A stretch of DNA of 7,306 nt, from NCBI GenBank assembly GCA_937881145.1, contig CALGFL010000543.1, forward strand, positions 1 through 7,306. Direction: 5' to 3'. This DNA is from an uncultured Bordetella sp. Its GTDB lineage: Bacteria > Pseudomonadota > Gammaproteobacteria > Burkholderiales > Burkholderiaceae_B. The position numbers and the translations under genes were made by a program. Under the pieces are notes generated by a model that worked only from the letters and a program-made list of their open reading frames with translations, was not told where the DNA came from and did no database searches. This document shows, in pieces, positions 1 to 5,988 of the stretch; the first letter of the stretch is position 1, and the number at the start of each line of letters is the position of its first letter.

Positions 1-1
1 T

Positions 2-589
2 TCCGATCTCTTGACCGCGGGCCTGAACGAGCGCGCCGTGGAGCTCGAGAGCGCCAATCGGCAGCTCGAATCCCTGAGCGTGACCGATCCCCTGACCGGG
101 CTGTACAACCGCCGCCATTTCGACGACGTGATCGAGCGCACCTTCAATCGGACGAAAGAGTCCGAAGGCGATGTGCTCGCCTTCAGCATCTTCGACATCG
201 ACCACTTCAAGCGCTACAACGACCGCTACGGCCATCCCCAGGGCGACATCGTGCTGCAGCGCATTGCCGAGGTGCTGCGCCAGTCGATGCGGCGCGCTTC
301 GGATTTCGCGTTCCGGCTGGGCGGCGAGGAGTTCTGCGTCATTTTCTCGGTGCACGATCCCGATACCGCGCTGCACACCGTCGAGACCTTGCGCAAGAAA
401 ATCGAGGCGCTCGCCATTCCTCATCTGGGCAACCCTGGCAACGTGGTGACGGCCTCGTTCGGCCTGACCTGCGTGCGCGTCGACTCGAACATGGACCAGC
501 ATGCGGTCTATGTGCTGGCCGACAACGCCCTGTACGAAGCCAAGTCCACGGGCCGGAATCGCGTCGTGCGCAGCGTGGCGCCTGCCTGA
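2..589 (+). CDS. Diguanylate cyclase, GGDEF domain (5' end outside window)
   Basis: This is the C-terminal part of a protein that condenses two GTP into cyclic di-GMP. The frame is open from base 2, so the true start and any sensor domain lie upstream. A charged helical linker (about bases 30-80) leads into the domain entry motif SVTDPLTGLYNRR. The metal- and substrate-binding stretch FDIDHFKRYND follows, then the active loop GGEEF at bases 320-334. An RxxD inhibitory site (RASD, bases 293-304) sits exactly five residues before GGEEF, as in PleD, so the enzyme is probably product-inhibited. No EAL domain follows; the protein ends a few residues after the typical C-terminal ALYEAKSTGRNRV segment. 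All catalytic residues I can check are intact, so activity is expected. The input signal is unknown because the N-terminus is missing. It reads toward comEC but is separated by 88 bases containing a hairpin. Confidence 0.95.
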   Translation, partial: SDLLTAGLNERAVELESANRQLESLSVTDPLTGLYNRRHFDDVIERTFNRTKESEGDVLAFSIFDIDHFKRYNDRYGHPQGDIVLQRIAEVLRQSMRRASDFAFRLGGEEFCVIFSVHDPDTALHTVETLRKKIEALAIPHLGNPGNVVTASFGLTCVRVDSNMDQHAVYVLADNALYEAKSTGRNRVVRSVAPA

Positions 590-626
590 CGTGCTCCCCC
601 GCGTGACAAAAGCGCGTCATCCCATC

Positions 627-656
627 TTGGCGGACAGATTCTTCAATAGCTAGGCT
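627..656 (+). promoter_or_regulatory. Weak candidate sigma-70 promoter for comEC
   Basis: TTGGCG (627-632, four of six matches to the -35 consensus) and TAGGCT (651-656, a poor -10) are 18 bases apart. They lie in the AT-richer gap after the diguanylate cyclase gene. Transcription would begin near 663, inside the hairpin at 657-676, leaving a leader of about 15 bases before the ATT codon at 678. Both boxes are degenerate and the call is tentative. Confidence 0.2.
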
Positions 657-676
657 GGAACCTTTGCGGAGGTTCC
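657..676 (+). promoter_or_regulatory. Hairpin overlapping the comEC ribosome binding site
   Basis: GGAACCT (657-663) and AGGTTCC (670-676) are perfectly complementary, giving a 7-bp stem with a 6-base loop. The stem includes the last three bases of the Shine-Dalgarno motif GGAGG (668-672), so in RNA that started upstream the hairpin would mask the ribosome site of comEC. An alternative reading is an intrinsic terminator for the upstream cyclase gene. A T-rich but interrupted stretch follows (679-710), with no clean run of T directly after the stem. The sequence alone does not decide between the two. Confidence 0.5.
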
Positions 677-680
677 CATT
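668..680 (+). promoter_or_regulatory. Shine-Dalgarno GGAGG and ATT start codon of comEC
   Basis: GGAGG (668-672) is followed by a 5-base spacer and ATT (678-680) in the comEC frame. This is the best ribosome site near the 5' end of comEC. The frame is closed by TAG at 651-653, and no ATG or GTG occurs in frame between that stop and the TTG at 744, which has no good Shine-Dalgarno. ATT (AUU) is a rare initiation codon known from infC and pcnB of Escherichia coli. Confidence 0.5.
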
Positions 681-3176
681 TCTGGCCGTGTCTTTCTTCT
701 TTCGTTCATTGTCGGCGTCGGACTGCCTCATGCGCTGGCGGCCTTGCCGGGTGTGCTTGGCCTTGCCGCTTTGGCGTGCGCGGCGCTCGCGGCGTTGACT
801 GCATGCGCAATGTTGCGGCCGACGCCTCGCGTGCGGCTTGTCCGCTTGGCCTGCCTGCTGTTGGCGGGATTGTCGGCCGGTTCCTTCGACACCTGCCTGC
901 AAGGCCGTCTGCGTCTGGCCGACGTGCTGGCCGATGTTCATCATGATCAAGTCACCCGCCTGCAAATCCGGGTGCTGACGCTGCCGCAGGACGATGATGG
1001 CGGCCGTCGCTTCCTGGCCGAGGTGGACGAAACCCGACCTCAAGGCATACCGCGGCGCATCCGCATTACCTGGCATGCGCGTCCCGGAAACGCCGCCGCG
1101 CTGCCCGAAGTCCTGCCCGGCAGCCTCTGGCGCATGGCGCTGATCCTGCGCCGTCCCTATGGCCTGTCCAATCCTTACGCGCCGGACATGGAATTGCGTA
1201 GTTTCGCCGCAGGCATACGGGCCGAGGGCACGGTGCGCGGCAATCCGCAGAAAATTGCCGACGAACCCTGGGCGACGGCGGGCGTGGGCGTCCAAACGCT
1301 GCGCCATCGCATCCGCGCCGGCATGCGGCGGGCCCTGCAGGGAACCCGTTACGGGCCGGTGCTGATCGCCCTGGCCATCGGCGACCAGGCCGGCGTGGCG
1401 CGGGAGGATTGGCAGATATTCAATCGCACCGGCATCTCGCACCTGGTCTCGATCAGCGGATCTCACATCACGCTGGTGGCGGCCATGGGCGTGCTATTCA
1501 TGGCGTGGCTGTGGCGGCGCGGACACTGGCGCGGCGTGGGTCTGGCGGAATACCTGCCCGCGCAACTGGCCGCTTGCATGGCCGCTCTGGTCGTAGCGTT
1601 GGCGTATTGCCTTTTGGCGGGTTGGGGCGTGCCGGCGCGCCGCACCTTCTTCATGCTGGCCTGCCTGGCGGCGGCGGGGCTGGCGCGCTTGCCGCTGAGC
1701 GCGTCGCGCTTGCTGCCGCTTGCCGGCGCCTGCGTCCTGGCGCTCGACCCTTGGGCCATGCTGTCGGCGGGATTCTGGCTGTCGTTCGGCGCGGTGGCGA
1801 TATTGATGCGCGTGGCCGGCGCGCATGAACAGCCCGCTTCGAATTGGCGCGAACGCGCGCGGCGCGTGCTCGATGATTTTTGCAGGACACAGGGCGCGAT
1901 CACGCTCGGGCTTATGCCTTTGCTGGCTTTTCTCGTATACCAGGTGTCCCTCGGGTCGCCCGTGGCCAACGCCATCGCGGTCCCCATTGTCGGGGCGCTG
2001 GTGACCCCGCTGGCCTTGCTGTGCGGATTTCTCTCGGTGATTCCGGGCGGGCAGGGCCTGGCCTGGGCCGCGGGCAGGCTGGGGCAAGCCCTGTTTGCCG
2101 CGGTCATGCAGCCCGTGGGGTGGATCGGCCGGAGCGATTGGGCATCCGTTTATGTGGCGGCCGCGCCCTGGCCGTGGCTGCTGCTTGCATGCGTGGGGAT
2201 CGTTGCGGCCTTGCAAGGCCGCGGCAGGCGCTGGCGCCTTCTGGGTTGGCTGGGCATGTTGCCGCTCTTGCTTTGGCGTCCCGACCGGCCCGAGCCCGGC
2301 GACTGGCGCATGGCCGCGCTGGACGTAGGGCAGGGCAGCGCGCTCGTCATCGAGACGGCCACCCGCACGCTGCTCTACGACGTCGGTCCGCGCTATTACA
2401 GCGGCGGCGACGCGGGCGAGCGGGTACTGGCGCCTTATCTGCATGCGCGCGGCGTGCGCCGCATCGATGCGCTGGTCGTGTCGCACGCGGACCAGGATCA
2501 CGCGGGGGGATTGCGCGGTATTTTGCAGGCGATCGCGGTGGACACCTCGTATGCTTCGTTCGACTTGGCGGCGCACCTGAAGCGCGAGGCGGCCCGATCA
2601 GCCGAACCTGACCTGGACCAGGCGCTGTTGCCCGCGAGCCGGCGGGAATGCGAGGCTGGCATGGCATGGGAAAGCGATGGCGTGCTGATGCGCTTCGTGC
2701 ATCCGCCGCCGCAAAACGAGGCGCGCGCAAAAGATAAAGGCAGCGGTGGCAAACCCGATAGCAATGCCCGCAGCTGCGTGCTGGTGGTGCAAGGCCGGCA
2801 TCACACGATCTTGCTGCCCGGCGACGCGGGCGTGGCCCAGGAAGCCCGCTATGCGGCGGCGTTGCCGCCCATCGACGTCGTGGCGGCGCCGCATCACGGT
2901 TCGTCCACCTCGTCGGGGCCGATATTGGTCGGCGCCGCCGGGTCGGCTCAGGTCATTGTCCAGGCGGGCTACCTGAATCGATTCCATCATCCGGCGGCGC
3001 AAGTCGTATCGCGCTGGCAGGCCGCGGGAGCCGCGGTGTGGCGCACGGATCTGCAAGGCGCGGTGACAATCGAGTCAACTCGACAGGGGTTGACGGTGCA
3101 GGCGCAGCGCGAGTCAACGAAGCGCTACTGGCATGCGACGCTGCCCTGGAGCTCGCGGGGCGGTGTCGGCGGCTAG
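678..3176 (+). CDS. comEC: ComEC/Rec2 DNA internalization channel protein
   Basis: ComEC forms the inner-membrane channel that carries single-stranded DNA into the cytoplasm during natural transformation. From ATT 678 the protein has 832 residues, normal for proteobacterial ComEC. The N-terminal region has hydrophobic segments (about residues 5-45 and 53-66) and a soluble DUF4131/OB-like part. The competence domain carries HLVSISGSHI (255-264) and PARRTF (319-324), followed by many membrane segments. The C-terminal metallo-beta-lactamase-like domain has DVGQG (549-553), HADQDH (603-608), LLPGD (712-716) and HHGSS (739-743). That domain is thought to degrade the non-imported strand. I chose ATT 678 because GGAGG precedes it and the 22 extra residues complete a first membrane helix that a start at TTG 744 would cut off. 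TTG 744 (810 residues) is the conservative alternative. Domains and motifs are complete, so the gene is not decayed. It converges on the TPR gene with a 19-base gap. No other competence genes are in view. Confidence 0.95.
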   Translation: MSGRVFLLSFIVGVGLPHALAALPGVLGLAALACAALAALTACAMLRPTPRVRLVRLACLLLAGLSAGSFDTCLQGRLRLADVLADVHHDQVTRLQIRVLTLPQDDDGGRRFLAEVDETRPQGIPRRIRITWHARPGNAAALPEVLPGSLWRMALILRRPYGLSNPYAPDMELRSFAAGIRAEGTVRGNPQKIADEPWATAGVGVQTLRHRIRAGMRRALQGTRYGPVLIALAIGDQAGVAREDWQIFNRTGISHLVSISGSHITLVAAMGVLFMAWLWRRGHWRGVGLAEYLPAQLAACMAALVVALAYCLLAGWGVPARRTFFMLACLAAAGLARLPLSASRLLPLAGACVLALDPWAMLSAGFWLSFGAVAILMRVAGAHEQPASNWRERARRVLDDFCRTQGAITLGLMPLLAFLVYQVSLGSPVANAIAVPIVGALVTPLALLCGFLSVIPGGQGLAWAAGRLGQALFAAVMQPVGWIGRSDWASVYVAAAPWPWLLLACVGIVAALQGRGRRWRLLGWLGMLPLLLWRPDRPEPGDWRMAALDVGQGSALVIETATRTLLYDVGPRYYSGGDAGERVLAPYLHARGVRRIDALVVSHADQDHAGGLRGILQAIAVDTSYASFDLAAHLKREAARSAEPDLDQALLPASRRECEAGMAWESDGVLMRFVHPPPQNEARAKDKGSGGKPDSNARSCVLVVQGRHHTILLPGDAGVAQEARYAAALPPIDVVAAPHHGSSTSSGPILVGAAGSAQVIVQAGYLNRFHHPAAQVVSRWQAAGAAVWRTDLQGAVTIESTRQGLTVQAQRESTKRYWHATLPWSSRGGVGG

Positions 3177-3195
3177 GGAACCGAGCCCGATCCGG

Positions 3196-4950
3196 TCAGG
3201 AACCGGCGAGCCGCTTCACCAGCATGGCCTCGAACGCAGCGAATATGCGCTGCACATAGGCATTCTTGTGCGTATATGGTCCGTCCGCCTTCTCGGGATG
3301 GACCAGCATGGTGGTATTGGCTTCGAAGACCAGCATGCGGCCGTCCGGCAGCAGGGAAAAATCGATGCCCGCGTAATCCAGATCCAGGCGCGCGCCGATC
3401 TCGCGCAGCGTCTGCATGGCGGCGGCCCCGAGCACGGCTCGCGGGTCCTGCAGAAAGCGCTTTTCCTCTTCCAGCTTCCAGGCATGATCGCCCATGTCGG
3501 CGGTGTAGTAGTGCACCATCCAGTCGCGCGAGATGCCCAGGTGATAAGGGTAGGGCTGCCGGTCGATGAAAATGACGCGGTACTTGCGCCAGTAGCCGTC
3601 GCAAGAGCGGTAGTCGATGAAGGGAAAGACGTAGACCGGCCCCTGTTGCCGCTCGCGCTGGCGCCGCACGTCTTCGGGCGTGGTCATGCGTTCCAGGCCT
3701 TCGCCGCCCTGGGTATGGATCGGACGCAGCAGCAGCGGCAGCCGGGCATCGAGGTCCTTGTCCCAATCCTGCGCGTCGGCATAGCGCCGCACGGGCGCGA
3801 TCGCCAGGTTGGCAATGTCGCTCAGCAATCCAGGCAGGCGATGCCGGGCCGTGCGCGACACCTTGTCGGGAGGGTTGAGCACGGGGCAGGCGCAATGCGC
3901 GATAAAGCGAGTCAGCGGCTCTGTCACGCCGCTTGTCGTGATATCGGAGTCGCCCATGGCATTGAAGACCAGATCGTAAGGCGGTAGCTGTGCTTGCTGC
4001 CCGGGCGGCGCGTATTCGATCATCCAGTCGATCAAATTGGTGGCACGTGTGTCGAACAGGTGCGTGAGATTCATATTGCCGGTGCCCGCGTCAAAGAGGA
4101 TCAGCACCGTCTTGCGGGCGCCCGGCGTGAATTTCGTGAAAAAGTTCTTGCGCCGATAAGCCTGGTCGTATTGTTCGCGAGCCTCGGCACCGAGGCCCTC
4201 TTCCCGCAGCACCGCGGACAAGTTGATGCGCGCATCGACGTGTTCCGGATCGATCTCCAGCACGCGGCGATAGTGGGCCAGCGCCTCTTGCGGGCGGCCC
4301 AGCTGCCGGCTGACCAGCGCCAGGTTGTAGAGCGCCGGCACGAAATCCTGGCGACAGGCCACGGCCTGCGCGAAGCTGTCGCGCGCTTGCAGCAGGCAGC
4401 CCTGTTGGTAGAGCGCGATGCCCAACCCGTAGTGGGCCGCCGCCAGCGCCGGCGCCGCGGCGATGGCGTGCCGGTAATGCGCCTGGACCGCTGCGCCGTC
4501 GGCACCGCTTTCGCGCAGCAGATCGGCCAGGTTCAGATGCGCCTGCGCATGGTCGGGCGCCAGCGCCACGGCCAGGCGCAAGGCCGCCATGGCTTCCTGC
4601 GCACGTCCCATGCGTTGCAGGGTCGTGCCCTTGCCGTAGAGCGCGACGCTCGATTGCGGCCGCAGCGCCAGGGCTTGTTCGTAACAGGCCAGCGCGGGCT
4701 CGTAAGCCTGGGCCGCGCGCTGCATGGTGGCCAGCGACAGCAGAACTTCGACATGATCCGGCGCTAGCGCGTGGGCTCGCGACAGCAGCGACACGGCCGC
4801 GCAGATATCGCCCATCTGGCCGACCGCGCTGCCCAGCCAGCGCAGGGCTTCGACATCGTCGGGCGAGACTTCCAGAATGCGCTGATAGATGGCGACGGCC
4901 TCGGCCAGCCGGCCGGCCTGATGATGGGCGAGTGCGGTTTGGAGACTCAT
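3196..4950 (-). CDS. TPR-repeat protein with C-terminal ATP-grasp domain
   Basis: The 584-residue protein has two parts. Residues 2-271 are about eight tandem tetratricopeptide repeats, most exactly 34 residues with the usual G and A positions and a closing P, forming a protein- or peptide-binding solenoid. Residues 272-584 look like a pre-ATP-grasp plus ATP-grasp fold. PLLLRP (405-410) holds an Arg (409) where the ATP-binding Lys usually sits. A glycine loop GGEG (415-418), VFPFID (441-446) and KYRVIFID (457-463) follow, then AGIDF with D530, and FEANTT with E543 and N545. The D-to-E spacing of 13 and the ExN motif match the magnesium ligands of D-alanine-D-alanine ligase DdlB (D257, E270, N272). 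An ATP-dependent carboxylate-amine ligase is therefore plausible, but the substrate is unknown. There is no signal peptide or membrane segment, so it is probably cytoplasmic. The ATG at 4950 is preceded by GAGG at a short 3-base spacing. It stands alone on its strand and diverges from the hydrolase gene. TPR call near certain; ATP-grasp call strong from motifs; function open. Confidence 0.9.
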   Translation of the reverse strand: MSLQTALAHHQAGRLAEAVAIYQRILEVSPDDVEALRWLGSAVGQMGDICAAVSLLSRAHALAPDHVEVLLSLATMQRAAQAYEPALACYEQALALRPQSSVALYGKGTTLQRMGRAQEAMAALRLAVALAPDHAQAHLNLADLLRESGADGAAVQAHYRHAIAAAPALAAAHYGLGIALYQQGCLLQARDSFAQAVACRQDFVPALYNLALVSRQLGRPQEALAHYRRVLEIDPEHVDARINLSAVLREEGLGAEAREQYDQAYRRKNFFTKFTPGARKTVLILFDAGTGNMNLTHLFDTRATNLIDWMIEYAPPGQQAQLPPYDLVFNAMGDSDITTSGVTEPLTRFIAHCACPVLNPPDKVSRTARHRLPGLLSDIANLAIAPVRRYADAQDWDKDLDARLPLLLRPIHTQGGEGLERMTTPEDVRRQRERQQGPVYVFPFIDYRSCDGYWRKYRVIFIDRQPYPYHLGISRDWMVHYYTADMGDHAWKLEEEKRFLQDPRAVLGAAAMQTLREIGARLDLDYAGIDFSLLPDGRMLVFEANTTMLVHPEKADGPYTHKNAYVQRIFAAFEAMLVKRLAGS

Positions 4951-4958
4951 AGGCCTCG

Positions 4959-4964
4959 ATTCTA
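4959..4964 (-). promoter_or_regulatory. Candidate -10 box for the TPR/ATP-grasp gene
   Basis: Read on the minus strand this is TAGAAT, five of six matches to the -10 consensus, eight bases before the ATG at 4950. Transcription would start about at 4952, giving an almost leaderless mRNA. No recognisable -35 lies 16-18 bases upstream, so the call rests on the hexamer and the short divergent gap. Confidence 0.35.
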
Positions 4965-4996
4965 CCGGCGCGGCGCGGGACCCGAGAGCACAGGGG

Positions 4997-5002
4997 TAAG
5001 AT
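4997..5002 (+). promoter_or_regulatory. Candidate -10 box for the hydrolase gene
   Basis: TAAGAT matches the -10 consensus at four of six positions in an otherwise GC-rich gap. Transcription would begin near 5009, which is downstream of the ATG at 5001 and so favours the ATG at 5040 as the real start. There is no good -35 at the expected distance. It lies 32 bases from the opposing TAGAAT, so the two polymerase sites would overlap. Confidence 0.3.
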
Positions 5003-5015
5003 GGAAAAATCCATC
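5000..5015. repeat. 16-bp palindrome in the divergent promoter region
   Basis: GATGGA (5000-5005), AAAA spacer, TCCATC (5010-5015) form a perfect inverted repeat with 6-bp arms. It overlaps the end of the candidate -10 box TAAGAT and the likely transcription start, a normal place for a repressor operator. It could equally be chance, since short palindromes are not rare. No regulator gene lies beside it in this window. Confidence 0.4.
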
Positions 5016-5028
5016 ATGCATTCGATCC

Positions 5029-5032
5029 GGAG
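5029..5032 (+). promoter_or_regulatory. Shine-Dalgarno deciding the hydrolase start
   Basis: GGAG lies seven bases before the ATG at 5040, an ideal spacing. The competing ATG at 5001 has AGGGG (4992-4996) four bases before it, and the ATG at 5016 has no good site. The 13 residues added by the 5001 start look unlike a conserved N-terminus, so 5040 is preferred. Confidence 0.45.
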
Positions 5033-5039
5033 CCGTTTT

Positions 5040-5984
5040 ATGCCTTTGCAACCCCGCCTGGACTATGTCACTTGCGCCAGCCCCGCGGGCTTGCACCGCA
5101 TGGCCTATTGGGAATGGGGCGATCCGGATAACGGCCGGGTTCTGTTGTGTGCGCACGGCCTGACGCGCACCGGGCGCGATTTCGATGAGCTCGCGCAGGC
5201 CCTGGCCGGCGATTTCCGCGTGGTTTGTCCTGACGTGGTGGGCCGCGGCGCGTCCGACTGGCTGCTCAATCCGGCCTTCTACACGGTGCCGCAGTACATG
5301 GCCGATATGGTGACCCTGCTGGCGCGGCTGCGTCCCGCGACGCTCGATTGGCTAGGCACGTCCATGGGCGGGTTGATCGGCCTGGCGCTGGCCGGTACCG
5401 CCGCCATGACGTCGGCGATGCGCGCCGCCGACCCGCGTCCCGGAGCGCGCTCCGAAGATCTGCCCGCGCAAGGCCTGCACTTTAGCCGCGTGGTGCTCAA
5501 CGACGTGGGGCCGCGGCTGGAGATACCGGCCTTGGGGCGCATCGGGGCCTATGTGGGGCAGCCGGTTGCGTTCGCCTCCTTGGCCGAGGCGGTGCAAGCC
5601 ACGCGCCAGACTGCGCAGACCTTCGGCCCGCATACCGACGAACAATGGGAAACCTTCACGCGCCGTGTCTTTCGGCAGCGCGGTGGCCAGTGGGTCAAGC
5701 ATTACGACCTGAGCGTGGCCGCGGCCCTGGCTGCGCAGAACGCCGAAGCCTATGCCGCGGGCGAAAAGCTGCTCTGGCAGGCCTACGACGCGCTGGACTG
5801 TCCGGTGCTTATCGTGCATGGCGCCGAGTCCGATCTGCTCACGGCCGCGACACTGGCCGAGATGCTTGCGCGCAACCCGCGCTCGACCTCGGTCGAATTC
5901 GCCGGCGTGGGGCATGCCCCCACTTTGATGACCCCCGCGCAGATCGAGCCGATAGCGGCTTTTCTGCGATCGTCCTTAAAATAA
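5040..5984 (+). CDS. Alpha/beta fold hydrolase
   Basis: This is a serine hydrolase of the alpha/beta fold, 314 residues from the ATG at 5040. The oxyanion-hole segment CAHGLTRTGRDF has H39. The nucleophile elbow GTSMGG places Ser108. The likely acid is D265 in HGAESDLLT, and the general base is H292 in GVGHAPTLM. All members of a catalytic triad are present. The opening, residues 1-30 with HRMAYWEWGDPDN, is characteristic of a betaproteobacterial alpha/beta hydrolase group. The substrate cannot be told from sequence; esters or lactones are typical. No signal peptide is seen, so it is cytoplasmic. A stretch of about 30 residues (TAAMTSAM through GLHF) lies between the nucleophile helix and the strand VVLNDVGPRLE. 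It probably forms part of the cap or a loop over the active site. The stop codon is 4 bases before the next ATG, implying co-transcription with the PHP gene. An alternative start at 5001 would give 327 residues. Confidence 0.92.
   Translation: MPLQPRLDYVTCASPAGLHRMAYWEWGDPDNGRVLLCAHGLTRTGRDFDELAQALAGDFRVVCPDVVGRGASDWLLNPAFYTVPQYMADMVTLLARLRPATLDWLGTSMGGLIGLALAGTAAMTSAMRAADPRPGARSEDLPAQGLHFSRVVLNDVGPRLEIPALGRIGAYVGQPVAFASLAEAVQATRQTAQTFGPHTDEQWETFTRRVFRQRGGQWVKHYDLSVAAALAAQNAEAYAAGEKLLWQAYDALDCPVLIVHGAESDLLTAATLAEMLARNPRSTSVEFAGVGHAPTLMTPAQIEPIAAFLRSSLK
5977..5982 (+). promoter_or_regulatory. -10-like hexamer directly before the PHP gene
   Basis: TAAAAT (five of six to the -10 consensus) overlaps the hydrolase stop codon and ends six bases before the PHP ATG. 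If active, the transcript would begin at or next to the ATG and be leaderless. No -35 box is evident. The PHP gene has no clear Shine-Dalgarno, so it is either coupled to hydrolase translation or read from such a leaderless RNA. Confidence 0.25.
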
Positions 5985-5988
5985 GCCC

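Noticed and set aside
590..656. Imperfect GTGAC/GTCAT repeat around 604-620, considered as a cyclase terminator or operator
   Set aside because: One mismatch in five bases and no T run; not distinguishable from chance.
339..1466. Long minus-strand open frame (375 codons) across the cyclase gene end and comEC start
   Set aside because: It spans the intergenic gap and lies antisense to two well-supported genes. Its composition is rich in R, Q, H and G with no domain pattern, as expected from a reading-frame shadow in GC-rich DNA.
1494..2576. Minus-strand open frame of 360 codons inside comEC
   Set aside because: It is fully antisense to conserved ComEC motifs, and its low-complexity Arg/Gln/His-rich translation has no recognisable fold.
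2640..2770. Charged, low-complexity stretch in the ComEC beta-lactamase domain, considered as an insertion or frameshift scar
   Set aside because: The frame continues cleanly into SCVLVV and LLPGD, and a variable loop at this point is usual in the family.
3192..3206. CCGGT/ACCGG inverted repeat with a 5-base loop at the 3' ends of comEC and the TPR gene, considered as a terminator
   Set aside because: The stem is only 5 bp, overlaps the TPR stop codon, and has no T tract on either side.
3133..3987. Plus-strand open frame of 284 codons opposite the ATP-grasp half of the TPR gene
   Set aside because: The minus-strand frame has clear ATP-grasp motifs, while the plus-strand translation has none and overlaps the end of comEC in another frame.
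4771..5163. Plus-strand open frame of 130 codons across the divergent promoter region
   Set aside because: It is antisense to the TPR repeats and then out of frame with the hydrolase. It has no ribosome site and no recognisable protein features.
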